NCBI GenBank assembly: GCA_030323885.1
Contig: CM059203.1
Span: 4,464,001-4,528,000 of the forward strand
Reading direction: 5' to 3'
DNA length: 64,000 nucleotides
Origin: Branchipolynoe longqiensis
Taxonomy: Eukaryota; Annelida; Polychaeta; Phyllodocida; Polynoidae
Each line of letters starts with the position of its first letter. Within the stretch, counting starts at the first letter, position 1. Positions 21,325 to 31,745 of this stretch are shown here, piece by piece. Made by a program: the position numbers and the translations under genes. The notes beneath the pieces are model-generated. The model saw nothing but the letters and a program-made list of their open reading frames with translations, ran no database searches and was not told where the DNA came from.

Positions 21325-21675
21325 CGTGTAAGGAATGTAGGCTTAAAGCAATATAGGTTTAAATGTTAAATTGGGGGGTGGGGGGGGGGGTCAACTATAA
21401 CACAAGTACCGGTTTCGAGAGGATAAAATTCATGCTTGGTATTACTGTTAGTAAAAAAAAAAACCACATGAAAACAAATATCTAAATTTCTATTTAAAAT
21501 AATAAACAGCAAAAGGAAAATTAATCATGGCCACTATCAAATATTTATCTACAAAATAACTCCATTATCCCCATTAGTATTACAGTAAAACGGTACTTTC
21601 AGGCAGTATTTCAGTTTCCAGTACGGCAAAGTTCATGTATTAATTGAGGTAGTGAACTTGTTCGTAAGCTCAGGG
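21325..21675. other. No gene recognised
   Basis: Contains a G-rich run (about 21374-21391) and AT-rich sequence; no features beyond that. Confidence 0.5.
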
Positions 21676-22016
21676 AGTGGGACGTAGCTCAGGTGGTAGA
21701 GTGTCCACCTGTGAAGGTGTGGATCATCACATCGATCCTGCTCAGTGGACACATTTGCAGTTTGGGCTATTTTCCGTTCAGACCAGTGGTAAATGACTGG
21801 TTCTTCAAAGGCTATTGTATGTGTTTCCTGTCTGTGGGAAAGTTCATATAAAAGACCCATTGCTGCTTATCGGAACGAGTAGCCTATGGGGCGGTAGCGG
21901 GTTTCCTCCAAAAAAAGATGTCAGAAAGACCAAATGTTTGATGTCCAATACTCAATAGCCGATGATAAAAATCAGTGTGCTCTAGAGGCGTCGCTAAATA
22001 AATCAAACTTTTTGCG
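21676..22016 (+). mobile_element. SINE-C copy
   Basis: Head GGGACGTAGCTCAGGTGGTA (box A), ACATCGATCCTGC (box B), body with AAAAGACCCATTGCTGCTTA and CTCTAGAGGCGTCGCTAAAT, ending AATAAATCAAACTTTTT. Almost full length. Confidence 0.85.
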
Positions 22017-22195
22017 ATAACAAGACTTCAATTCATGACGATTTTGTAAGTCTTATTTCTACATACAGGATAATACATCGATCCACAAATGTTGACCTAT
22101 TATCCTTGAAATATTAGGGCCATCATTTACACAAGGTCGATGGAAAATTTCAGACTATTTGGCCCAAAATAAGGGGTTGACTTTTATGAGATTAA

Positions 22196-22803
22196 CTTTT
22201 ACTCGAATATATATGGCATGTGATACATAACGAGGAGTTTGACAGGGGTGTGTATTGTCACCATGTCTATTTAACGTGTACACAGAGATGATTTTCAGAC
22301 ACATTGAAGATTGCAAGGGAGTGACAATAGGTGGCATGAACGTCAACAATCTTAGATATGCCGATGACAGTGTAATACTAGCAGACAGTGAGAAAAACCT
22401 ACAAGATATAGTGAATAGAATCAATAAAGCTGGAATACTTTAGCAGCATTTGAGATGTGGACTTATCGAAGGATGATGAAAATATCATGGACAAAGAAGA
22501 TCACCAACAAAGAAGTTCTCAGAAAAATTAAAAATAAGAAAAGCTTGTTTGCCACTATACAGACAAAGAAACTTATTTATTTTGGCCACATCATTCGTCA
22601 GAGTTCAATATACCGTACATTGTTGGAAGGGAAGTTGAATGGCAGCAGAGGGAGAGGGAGACCAAGAACATCATGGTTTACAAATATTTCACAGTGGACA
22701 GGCTTGAATTATTCACAGTCTATCAGAACAGCACAACATCGGGACAAGTGGAGAACCATTGCATCCAACCCTCGACTAGAGGACGGAACTATTGATTGAT
22801 TGA
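22196..22803 (+). pseudogene. RTE LINE fragment with internal deletion
   Basis: The translated sequence enters the RT at GV-stop-QGCVLSPCLFNVYTEM, where a TGA replaces the usual Arg codon (CGA to TGA fits CpG decay). It has the catalytic YADDSV and then jumps from NRINKAG directly to LAAFEMWTYRRMMKI. The intervening C-terminal part (about 130 codons in the family) is deleted and the frame shifts there. The C-terminus (IKYFGH-type IYFGHIIRQ, SRGRGRPRTSW) and stop are present, and the 3' end is a short (ATTG)n. A sister copy lies on the minus strand at 62076-63363. Confidence 0.8.
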
Positions 22804-23043
22804 TACATATTGCATAAATTATATCTATATATATATTTGGATATATATCTATCATATAAAAAAAATTTCAGCAGTGAGTAATAACACTGTAAAGAAACAT
22901 AGTGTCTTAATTGGCCGGCAGTGGCGCCTGTGTCGTCACAGGCTGCAGTAGGCGTGATGTCAGACTGGGGCCTAAATGGATTTTTTTTTTGTGTGTGAAT
23001 TTATTTATCCTGCTCATAACGGATAAGTGTTTTGCAACTTGTT

Positions 23044-23098
23044 TTGTTTGTTTGTTTATTGTTGTTTTACGCCCTAGCAACATCTACGGTCACATCAG
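23044..23098 (-). mobile_element. SINE-A 3' fragment
   Basis: TTTGTTTATTGTTGTTTTAC, CCTAGCAACATCTACGGTCA, truncated after CATCAG. Confidence 0.7.
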
Positions 23099-23162
23099 TA
23101 GCACTAGTGTTTGGTTTTCTTGTGTTTTTTTTTACATAATAATAGATTGGTTAATATTCGCT

Positions 23163-23445
23163 GTTTTCTGCCCCACACTACTGCTTGCGACCACAAAACA
23201 AAGGCTGGTCAAAGAGATGTCGCAAGTGGTCGCTTGCGGTCACAAAAAGTGGTATGAAGATGGTCCTAGTGGTCGTCAACCTCCATGCGACCATTTTAGT
23301 CGCAAGGTTGCAGCTGCTGCACCAAACATTTTCTTCTAACCAAAATGGTTGCTTGGCAGTCGCCAACCATTCTCATAGGTTGCTTTGGATACAAGGAGGT
23401 CACTGGTGACTAGTTATTTTTTTAGTCACAAAGTGGTCGCAAAGT
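23163..23445. repeat. GTCGCAA-motif segment, possible MITE
   Basis: Many copies of GGTCGC/GCGACC in both orientations (TTGCGACCAC at left, GTGGTCGCAA at right). The pattern resembles the motif-dense Harbinger-like elements elsewhere in the window, but clear termini were not found. Confidence 0.35.
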
Positions 23446-23450
23446 TGTGG

Positions 23451-23772
23451 TGTTCTCTGTGGCGGAGTTCTTAGAGTGTCTGACTTTTTTCTAGGTCAGA
23501 CTCCTAATCTGAAGGTCAGTGGTTCGATTCCCCATGCCTCCACTTCTGCCAATTTGGATTTCCACCGCTGTGTATAACTTACAACATGATCAAAGGCCAG
23601 TCCCTCTCATACCATGCCTATGTGGTGTGGGAGGTTAAAAATCCCTTGGGTCGGTAAAAGTGTAGGCTCTGACTTTCTATCGACAAACTCTCTAATGGTG
23701 AAAACAAGACTATTCAGACTTATCCATGATAGGCAGTATAAATCTTCAAGAAAAAATAGAGAAAAAAAGCTG
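23451..23772 (+). mobile_element. SINE-B copy, variant 3' tail
   Basis: Normal head (box A with an altered GGCGGAGTTC, box B GGTTCGATTCC) and body. After CTTTCTATCGAC it switches to a different tail (AATGGTGAAAACAAGAC, CATGATAGGCAGTATAAATC). The same alternative tail is found at 51152-51240, so two SINE-B subfamilies with distinct tails exist. Confidence 0.8.
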
Positions 23773-23834
23773 CAGTGGGACTGGGTCTTTATATTCGCCT
23801 AACACATTACACACCACATACACACTATTATTAT

Positions 23835-24165
23835 GAAAGCTAGGCCTAATTGGTAGAGCGTGGGCCTCGGGTGGGGAAGGTCAGGAGTTCAGTTCTCGGT
23901 CGAGTCAAACCAATGACTTTAAAATTGATACTTGTCACTTCCTAGCCTGGCGCTCGGCATTATTAGGATAGGGCAAGGAATGGTTAGCTCAGTGTAAGGA
24001 TAATGTGACTGAGTGAGATATCAGGTCAAGATGACGACCTGATATCCCAGTAGGGCAGCTCTATAAAGTCACCATGAGTGTGCATTGTCACAGGTCGGCA
24101 CCCATCCTGATATGACATTAGATGTTGCCAGGATATAAAACTCCAACAATCAACCAACCAACCAA
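23835..24165 (+). mobile_element. SINE-A copy, alternative head
   Basis: Head CTAGGCCTAATTGGTAGAGC with GGAGTTCAGTTCTC at the B-box position. The body and CCAACAATCAACC tail are complete. Confidence 0.8.
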
Positions 24166-24187
24166 TCCCTAGTGCACATCGCTGTAC

Positions 24188-24545
24188 ACGATTGTTTGTT
24201 TGTTGTTGTTTTACATCCTAGCAACATCTAAGGTCATATGAGGAGGGGTACCAACTTGTGACAGTGCGCACTCATGGTGATATTATAGGTCTGCCCCCAC
24301 TGGGAGACCAGGCCGCCAGCACCATGACCTGATAACCCACTCAGTCACATTATCCTGACACTGAGCCCACCAGTCCATGCCCTATCCTAATAATGCCGAG
24401 CGCCTGGCTAGGAAGAGACAAATATACATTTTTAAGTAATCGCTTTGACTCGACCATGGTTTGAACCCACAAACCCATGGGTTCGGATCCCCCGATCTCA
24501 CAAAGCAGGAGACGGACACTCAACTCATTCAGCTATCCCGTCTGG
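24188..24545 (-). mobile_element. SINE-A copy
   Basis: Full length, reversed. The region between box B and the head end is slightly expanded (a duplicated ACCCATGGGTTCGGATCCCC segment, also seen in the copy at 55433). Confidence 0.8.
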
Positions 24546-24574
24546 TCTCACTGTACAAGATGATTGTCATGAAG

Positions 24575-24785
24575 TGGATCGATGGATTGGCTGACTGTGA
24601 TAGTATCAGCTTGACTACAGAGGACCTTGTGTAGATTAAGCTATTAATCTCCCAAGAGTTACTTGTCAGCCATTAAGAGTTGCATAGTCTGATAAAACCA
24701 TCAAATCTTCAAAACCAAAAGACTTATCTAGATTAGAATTTACGCATCCAACTTAGCTACTGATGCACTTGTTAAGTATGTGTTG
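24575..24785. mobile_element. TTAA-end MITE fragment TM-2
   Basis: AAGAGTTGCATAGTCTGATAA then ATCAAATCTTCAAAACC and TACTGATGCACTTGTTAAG match one terminus of the TM family. The other end was not found. Confidence 0.5.
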
Positions 24786-25553
24786 CTGCATAGAAGGGGA
24801 TACAGCATAACCCCGTTACACCAAACTTGAAGGGTCCCTAGAAATTTGTTTGGATTAACCAATCATTGGTTTAACGGAGCTTTGGCTTCGACTTGGCTTT
24901 GGCAAAAATGCGGGTGCATTATGAATGTAATATGCAATGTATGTGGACACTTTGATTATTCTTTTTTTTTATGTATATATAGTATAACCCCGTTAAACCA
25001 AGCTCGGTTAAACCAAGCGATCGGTTAATCCAAACTTTTTTCGGCGGCCCGCCAAAATACTACCATTTATCATATAAAAAAGTCTCAGATGACCTTATAA
25101 CCACATGAAAGTTTGGTTTATCCGGAGCGGAAGTAGTCTGGGGCCCGACAATTTTGTTTGGATTAACTGAGCTTGCTTTTCGTTGTTGTTTGTTGTTGTT
25201 TTACGTCCTAGCAACATCTCAGGTCATATCAGGACAGGTACCGACTTGTAACAGTGTGCACTCATGGTGACTTTATAGTGCTGTCCCACTGGGAAACCAG
25301 GCCACCAGCAGCATGACCTGGTATCCCACTCAGTCACATTATCCTGACACGGAGCACACCAGACCTTGCCCTGTCCTAATAATGCCAAGCGCCTGGCTAG
25401 GAAGCGACAAGTATCAATTTTTAAGTCATTGGTTTGACTCGATCAGGGTTCGAACCCACGACCCTACGATCTACCAGCACTTGAGACGGACGCTCTAACT
25501 CATTCGGCCATCCTGCCTGGTAACCGAGCTTGGTTTAATGGGGTTGTACTGTA
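24786..25553. mobile_element. MITEs with TATAACCCCGTTAAACCAAG ends
   Basis: A complete element runs from about 24979 (GTATAACCCCGTTAAACCAA) to 25553 (GGTTTAATGGGGTTGTACTG), with a SINE-A inserted at 25189-25521. A truncated relative occupies 24790-24900. Ends close to TACAGTA-ACCCC and TA flanks are pogo-like. Confidence 0.65.
25189..25521 (-). mobile_element. SINE-A copy inside the MITE
   Basis: Full length; box B GGGTTCGAACCC intact, head end ATCCTGCCTGG. Confidence 0.85.
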
Positions 25554-25559
25554 CTAAGT

Positions 25560-26400
25560 TAATGTCATGGGGGGGGGCTGATGAAAATGAGAAATATTGC
25601 ACCTAGAGCAGGACTCGAACCCACATTTCTTTACATTCCAGGCCAGTACACCATTACACAACCTAGGCTGCCTGATATCACCACACTACCCACGCCTACC
25701 TGTCTATGCGGCTACTTCCCTGAGAGGTCAGTGCAGACTACTACACTCATCCCCCTGGAATTGTAAGTTTTTAATGCTTACAATTACATACATACAGGCA
25801 ATGCACTTATATATACACAGGGTAGGTTCAACAACCATATGTACAGCACGTAGCTTGTACAGGATCATGGTCACAGCAATCTGTGTCATGGGGGGGGGGT
25901 GATGACAATGGGAAATATTGCGCCTAGAGCAGGACTCAAGCCCACATCTCTTTGCATTCCGAGCCGGGGTGCTAACCATTACACCACCTAGGATCCCTGA
26001 TGTCACCACATTACCCTCGCCTACCAGTCTATGCGGCTACTTGCCTGAGAGGTCAGTGCAGACTACTACACTCGTCCCCCTGGAATTGTAAGTCTTTTAA
26101 TGCTTACAATTACACACATACAGGCAATAAATGCACTTATATATACATACACAGGGCAGCTTCAACAACTATATGTACAGCGCACAGCTTGTACAGGATC
26201 AGGGTCACGACAACCAGTGTCATTAGGGGTGATGAAAATAGGAAATATTGTACCTAGAGCGGGACTCGAACACACATCTCTTTGCATTCCAGGCCAGTGT
26301 GCTTACCATTACACCACCTAGGATCCCTGATGTCACCACATTACCCACGCCTACCAGTCTATGCGGCTACTTGCCTGAGAGGTCAGTGCAGACTCTTACA
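25560..26400 (-). mobile_element. SINE-D tandem array, three units
   Basis: Three units about 320-330 bp apart (markers at 25581, 25901 and 26231). On the minus strand each has a tRNA-like head: GCCTAGGTGGTGTAATGGTT (box A) and GGGTTCGAGTCC or a variant (box B). Each unit includes GAAATATTG, the head, CTACCTGTCTATGCGGCTAC, TTTTAATGCTTACAATTACA and CTTGTACAGGATCA. Head-to-tail repetition is unusual for a dispersed SINE. Confidence 0.75.
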
Positions 26401-26404
26401 TTAA

Positions 26405-27190
26405 TTTAACAGAACCTGTTACTAGTGCTGAAGTGGGTGGGGTGAGGACTTTTTACAAACATGCCCAAATTAATTTGGTATGTTCACACTTTAAATATTG
26501 CCCAAGTTATACCCCAGTCACACGAGGCCTGCGTTCGCTAATGATTGATTCGCGACGTCAAAACTTCCTCCTTGCGCCCTCCCTACGCCCTGATTGAGTG
26601 CTGTCGCCGAGAGGACGCCAACCTCCCGGCGTCCATTTCGAAAATTTTGGACGCAAGGAGGTTGCTGCTGCTGCACGTGCAACCTCCTTACGCCCTGTTC
26701 TGGCGGCGCCATTCAAAATGGTTGGCGCCCTCGCGCCGCCCTCGCTCCGCCCTCACCCCGCCCTCGCCCCGCCCTCGCGCCGCCCTGGGTTGGTGCTAAC
26801 ACATGCGATTTTTCAGCCACTATGTGGTCGGCGCCGACATGGCGCCGACATGGCACCGACATGGCGCATACAACGTATTTGAATCAGTGTATCTAATGGA
26901 ACGCTGGGTGGTTGGCGTCCTTTTGGGCGTAGGTAGGTCGGCGGCGAACGCTGGCTCTCGTGTGACTGGGGTATTAGTCATTTTAAATCAAAGTTATTTC
27001 AAACTAAAATAATTCAGATTACATTGATCAATCTAATAATTTATTTATCTGAAACAAATCTTAGAAACTCAAAAGCATCGGACTATGCAACTGATTCAAA
27101 TGACACATGTGCTACTATTATGCTATGTAAATAATTTTGCATATATACTAGGATTCATGTCATATTATCCTTTAAGTAGTATCCTTTAAG
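26405..27190. mobile_element. TTAA-end MITE TM-3, split by HB-3
   Basis: The flanks (AACAGAACCTGTTACTAGTG to the left; AAAAGCATCGGACTATGCAA to the right) are the two halves of a TM element, separated by the element at 26510-26971. Confidence 0.6.
26510..26971. mobile_element. Harbinger-like element HB-3, perfect 17-bp terminal repeat
   Basis: The ends TACCCCAGTCACACGAG and its exact complement are flanked by TTA on both sides (GTTA to the left, TTAG to the right), a 3-bp duplication typical of PIF/Harbinger elements. The interior is GC-rich with arrays of CGCCCTCGC and CATGGCGCCGACATGGC. No transposase is present. Confidence 0.75.
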
Positions 27191-27217
27191 GGGGAAGTAA
27201 AATGATAAAAAAATTAC

Positions 27218-27505
27218 TTATAATGAAAGTGCCACAATGGTTTGGCCTCTGTATCCTGTAATTAGCAATGATAAGACTACAAATTTAAATCCTAGATTTG
27301 TCATTGACAAATGTTTGTTGCTAGGCCATGACTTGAATAGTTTGAATACTATTGACACATCCCAAAATCTATTATATTTAGGTTTGGGTGGGTTTCTTTC
27401 GTACACCGATCTAATAAACCAGTGTACTAATTGATGTTTCCCAACTGTTTGTCGATCTATTCTTGGTAGAATAATGGAGGGCCCAGCTCGCTGCGTTAAT
27501 ATCAC
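27218..27505 (-). pseudogene. DIRS tyrosine recombinase, N-terminal fragment
   Basis: The 95-residue frame has VGKHQLVHWFIRSVYERNPP, then YNRFWDVSIV and the TGYRGQT segment, where family members have a G-x-R-x-Q-T motif carrying the first catalytic Arg. The remaining catalytic residues would lie to the left, where homology stops. Enzymes of this family recombine circular cDNA into the genome. Confidence 0.7.
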
Positions 27506-27616
27506 CGAATCCTAGTCCTTCGTCTTCTAATATTCTTAGACATCGTAACACTTGAGTGAGCTATAGTAAGTTTTAATGGTTTGACTCTTTTGAGAAGGCA
27601 ATAAATGCCCATTTCT

Positions 27617-28100
27617 TTAAATAATTTGTGTATAATTGAACTGTTTTGTGCTTTTCTCTTTTGTTATTTTGTCTAATCCAAATTGTTCCAAATATTTTCT
27701 TAGAAAAGGAATGCCAAAAGGGGTGTTGTCGACACATCTCCGTGGACTGTTAGTGGTCCTTGATGTTGAAGGTTGTTCCTTTTTCTTGGGAAGCGCACCA
27801 AGTCTTTTGCTGCTGATGTTATTGCCACTAACCATGTTGTGTTTCCCATGCTGGTACTAACAGTACCGCATGGGTGTGATCCATCTGGATCTTCCTGGCC
27901 ACTCTGCTGATAATGCTGAATGGGGGGAATATGTAATAGAATTTATTATTCCAAATTAATGAAAATGCCTTTACTCTCCAGACTACTCGCTCTGGATGCC
28001 AATACACTTATTTTGGTAACTTCTTGTTGTTGCGTGAAGCAAAGAGATCCATATCTGGCTTCTCCCATTTTTTACAAATAATGTTGAAAATGTTGTGATT
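27617..28100 (-). pseudogene. DIRS pol middle region, broken frames
   Basis: Translated pieces read DMDLFASR, VYWHPE, FSLIWNNKFYYIFPPFS and FGIPFLRKYLEQFGL in different frames with stops between. These are the segments that normally connect RNase H to the recombinase in DIRS pol. Confidence 0.6.
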
Positions 28101-28130
28101 CAATGACCATTCTAAATGGTCATGGAAGTG

Positions 28131-28532
28131 TCAGTTTTGGCTGCCTGGAATATGTGCTACTGTTAGCCATATTTTGTGTTTCTCTGCCCACTCCCAAATT
28201 AGTTTAGACAGGTTATTACATGGTTTGGAGTGAGCCCCTCCCATATTACAAATGTAAGCCATAGCTGTTGTGTTATCTGTTAGAACTCTTACATGATTTT
28301 TAGGAATGTGAATCAGACTGCGGGGTCCTAGGTAAATGAATCTAAGCTCTAGTACATTAATGTGGTCGGAGATTTCATCTTCCATCCATCTGCCACCTGT
28401 TGTTTGTTGGTCTCTATGGGCCCCCCAGCCTCCCAAGGAAGCGTCTATTGTGACAGTAGTGTTGGGTTCTCCCATCCTAATTGGGTTGGGTGAGTTATTT
28501 ATGTGTGAAAGCCACCACTTTTGTGCGAACAA
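28131..28532 (-). pseudogene. DIRS RNase H domain
   Basis: A 133-residue frame with the RNase H acidic residues in context: TIDASLGGWGAH (first Asp), HINVLELRF (Glu) and VLTDNTTAMAYI (second Asp), plus CNNLSKLIWEWA and AHIPGSQN. The frame is clean. It is separated from the RT frame by about 130 bases with a frame change, so the original fused polyprotein is broken. Confidence 0.8.
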
Positions 28533-28664
28533 GTGCCAAGTTTTTCTCTAGCTCTGAGGATTTGATCAGCTGGTGCGTAGGCTATCAAAATTCCTATCAG
28601 GACTGCGACTTGTCATATTTTTGGTTTATTCAATTGTCATAATTGGTTTGCTGCTGTTGTAAAT

Positions 28665-29507
28665 TTATCTACTTTTTGTTCTGTTAACAAAATTGATCTT
28701 TTTTATGGTATGAATAAAGAAACCCAGAAATGTTAGTTTGTTTGTTTGCGTTAGTACTGATTTAGTTTCATGTATGTAGAAACCTAAATTTGTAAATGTT
28801 TTACATAATTTATCTACTGCTGCTTGGTATTGTTGTTCTGTTTGCATGACAATAAATGAATCGTCAATGTATGGGAACATGATTTGTCCTTTCTTAGCCA
28901 TTATTGAAAAAATTGGATTGAGTAACCTTGTGAAAATGCGTGGACAGCAGGCCAGTCCATTCGACATACACATGAACTCATCAATTTTCCCGTTCCAACA
29001 GAATCTGAAATCCTTTTGATCATGGTTATAGATGGGTACTGTGTAGTACACATCTTTAAGGTCAACGCTGGCTAGCCAAGTGCCTTGTGTGACTAAGTCT
29101 CTCGCTGTTTCTAACAAAAACATTTTAAAGTGTTTGTATTCTACAAATTTGTTAAATAAAGTTAGATCTAAAATTAGTCTAACATCCCCATTTGGTTTCG
29201 GTCTTAGGAAGATATTTTTGATAAATTCCCCAGCCACGTGTAGTGCTGGTTCTATAATGCCCTTTTCGCAAAACTTTAGGACTTGACTGTTTAATGCTTC
29301 ACGTTCTGAACCGTGAAAACAATATGGAAATGGTATTCTATTTTTAATAGGTTCTTCTATTAAATGAATCCTTACACCTTCTGCAAGGCTAAGGATATTT
29401 AAGTTATCTGTAACTTTATTCCATTCCCAAAGAGAGTTATTGAGGTTACCAGCTTGAAAGGTATTGCTTACTGTTTCGGTTTCGGTTGTTATTTTTTGAG
29501 TTGCCAC
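28665..29507 (-). pseudogene. DIRS reverse transcriptase
   Basis: A 280-residue frame. Residues 58-66 IPFPYCFHG open the domain. KPNGDVRLILDL is at 104-115, motif A (SVDLKD) at 147-152, NGLACCPRIFT near 183-193, and the catalytic YIDD at 213-216. LGF-IHETKSV and FLGF follow. It lacks only the end of the domain. The start Met is probably internal to a longer gag-pol reading frame, and the gag-like region immediately upstream is in another frame. Confidence 0.85.
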
Positions 29508-29842
29508 TTCTATTTGTTCCCTTGGCGGGGGAACTGCTTCTGAGTTTTGAACTCTGTCTTGAAGGCCTGTTCCCTGTCATTCCAGCCAAATGACTGCCTC
29601 TGGCCCCTTCCTCTGGCTTGGAAGCTGAAGTTGGATCCGAACCAGCCTTCTCATTGGCCGGTTCACCGGTTGCGAAAATCCTGCCTGAGACGTAAGGCCA
29701 CTGGTATTTGGGGATGCCGAAGCTGCAAGAAGACTGTTGTTGGTGGTGCATACGTCTACAGGACAACTGCTGCAGCCACAGTCCATAGTCCTATGGGGTA
29801 ATGGTGTGTAGAAGCATGTTCTACCTTTTTTTTCTTTTCTTT

Positions 29843-30148
29843 TTTGGTCCATTAGTTGTTTAAGCAGGGGAAATTTCAGTCATAGACGACTGGTCTTCCT
29901 CATTCCACTGCTGGTCGATAGAAAGCCCGAGCCTACACTTTTACCGACCCAAGGGATTTTTAACCTCCCACACCACATAGACATGGTATGAGAGCAACCG
30001 GCCTTTGATGACGCTGTAAGTTATACACAGCGGTGGAAATCCAAATTGGCAGAGCTGGGGGCACGGGGAATCGAACCGCCGACCCTCAGATTAGGAGTCT
30101 GACCTAGAAAAAAGTCAGACACTCTAACCACTCCGCCACAGAGAACAC
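29843..30148 (-). mobile_element. SINE-B copy inserted next to the DIRS core
   Basis: Full-length reversed SINE-B (box B GGAATCGAACC, box A complement CCACTCCGCCA). The left flank ends TTCTACCTT and the right flank resumes ACCTTACGCTTG, so ACCTT is duplicated. The interrupted sequence is one unit of the 47-bp satellite seen at 35461-36695. Confidence 0.85.
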
Positions 30149-30800
30149 CTTACGCTTGTTCCTATGGGGTATGTTTAACGCAGGCATACAGCTAATAGAC
30201 AGTCGCAGGATTAACGGCATGGGCCCTCCCACACTCTAAGTACCCATAAACTTCTTCCACCTGTGGCTTTTTTCGCCAACAAGTTGAAGAAAATATTTAT
30301 TATATCGGAATCAATACAATTAGCTAATGCACCTGGCTGGGCCTACCTGCCCTACCGTTATGAAATCAAGTCATGTAGTAAGGTAATAGAAGGAAAAAAA
30401 TAAAAATAAAAGTTGAAATAGAAAACCCGAGGCTACACTACCCGGTTGCGACAGACTAACGCGGCTAGCCGGTGCCCGTCCGCTGCTATCAATGCGTCCT
30501 CCTGCTGTGAGCTGATTATGCTAAATGCTGGACACGGATATCCCTCCTTCTCCCTGGGCTACGAGTAGCCAGAGGTGTAGTACCGAGGTATATCCTCCGG
30601 TGCAACTGACACTTGTCCACACGCGATGGAGGGGAGGTGAGCGCAGGGGGCATCACCAGTCAAGTGCGGAGTCTTACGAAGAATAACAGTGGTATCAAGT
30701 AATATATAATATAATATTAATAAAGGAAACAATTCCCATCGTATTTTTATACTCGCATACTACGTTATACACCACATATAACTAAAGAAAAAACTAAAGA
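30149..30800. mobile_element. Probable 5' region of the DIRS element
   Basis: The sequence continues the 47-bp unit interrupted by the SINE (ACGCTTGTTCCTATGGGG) and then becomes unique. No ORF is convincing. Assignment rests on position upstream of the gag-like stretch on the minus strand, so it is tentative. Confidence 0.35.
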
Positions 30801-31060
30801 ACCCCCCCGCCCCAACATAATTACACATCTATTTAAGCATTACATTTGTGAATCTAGGTCATGTGAGCTAGGTCATGTTAGCCAACCTTTCAGAGCATCC
30901 ATTTTGCTTGTGAAGACAGTCAATAGAATTGACTCGCAAAACTCACCTGTGAAAAAGAAACAATGCTTGAATTAGAACGAGTTATTCATACAAGATCATT
31001 GCAGGGTGAACCATACAAACTCTGCACCAATCTTCTTCAATTCCTGTAGACTAATAACAC
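30801..31060. other. No gene recognised
   Basis: AT-rich sequence with a repeated GGTCATGT(G/T)AGC segment near 30860-30880. Nothing else stands out. Confidence 0.5.
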
Positions 31061-31419
31061 TAAAGTGCCTGTCGCACTATGCTGAATTGAGCAACGGACA
31101 GAATTGTCTAGTCCGGTGGTATTTGGGCGTGATAAGTATCGAAATGTTTTAAAATGTGTAAAAATGTTGCGATATCAGGTCAAAGGCCGCTGGACGAACG
31201 GACATGAAACAGACATGAACGGATAGCCGATGTACGGTAAGTGGACTAAACGGACTCAAACCAGACAAGAAACGTAGACGGTAATCTGGCGGCATCCGTT
31301 CCAAGTTTTGTGCATGTTCAAAACTTGTACGGACACAAACCGGACTTTGCCGGATATCAACAGACTTTGTTCGATTTCTTTCCATTTCCCCCAATCCGTT
31401 GATGTGTGACAGGGCTTTA
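31061..31419. mobile_element. Harbinger-like element HB-4
   Basis: TAAAGTGCCTGTCGCAC at the left and GTGTGACAGGGCTTTA at the right form an imperfect inverted repeat. The interior is dense in (A/C)GGAC motifs in both orientations (for example ACGAACGGACATGAAAC). No coding capacity. Confidence 0.65.
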
Positions 31420-31745
31420 TGGATTGAAACGACTAGCTTAGTGCCAGAGCTAATTGCAGGCAATCGCAAGCAATGAACAGTCTAAGAAATTAGAAGACAG
31501 AAATGGCTAATTAAGAGACATATTGGTGGTTTCTGACCTTTTTGAGATATCGCAGTATTGCATTTTACTATTGCAATACTGTAAGGCTTCATGCCCATTT
31601 TGACATATCAAATTTCAGGAATTTCCAGGACTTGCCAGAACCTTTCAGTGAAAAATTCCAGGATGTTTTTAATGTATTTATTAAATTGAATACCCCAAAA
31701 TACAACCGTATTCATAGTCAATTCACTGTGTAAGATATGATCACA
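31420..31745. other. No gene recognised
   Basis: A short ORF at 31542-31733 (63 codons) has no domain; two near-copies of ATTTCCAGGA/AATTCCAGGA fall inside it. Confidence 0.4.

Larger units (their letters stand above)
27218..29850 (-). mobile_element. Decayed DIRS-type retrotransposon (core)
   Basis: Reading on the minus strand, the order is a gag-like C-terminus (about 29850-29510), reverse transcriptase (29507-28665), RNase H (28532-28131), a degraded DLFASR-type segment (about 28090-27880), and the N-terminal part of a tyrosine recombinase (27505-27218). That order is characteristic of DIRS elements, which integrate with a tyrosine recombinase rather than a DDE integrase. The recombinase is cut off soon after YRGQT (the position of its first catalytic Arg), so the H-x-x-R-Tyr half is missing and the copy is dead. 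Confidence 0.85.
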
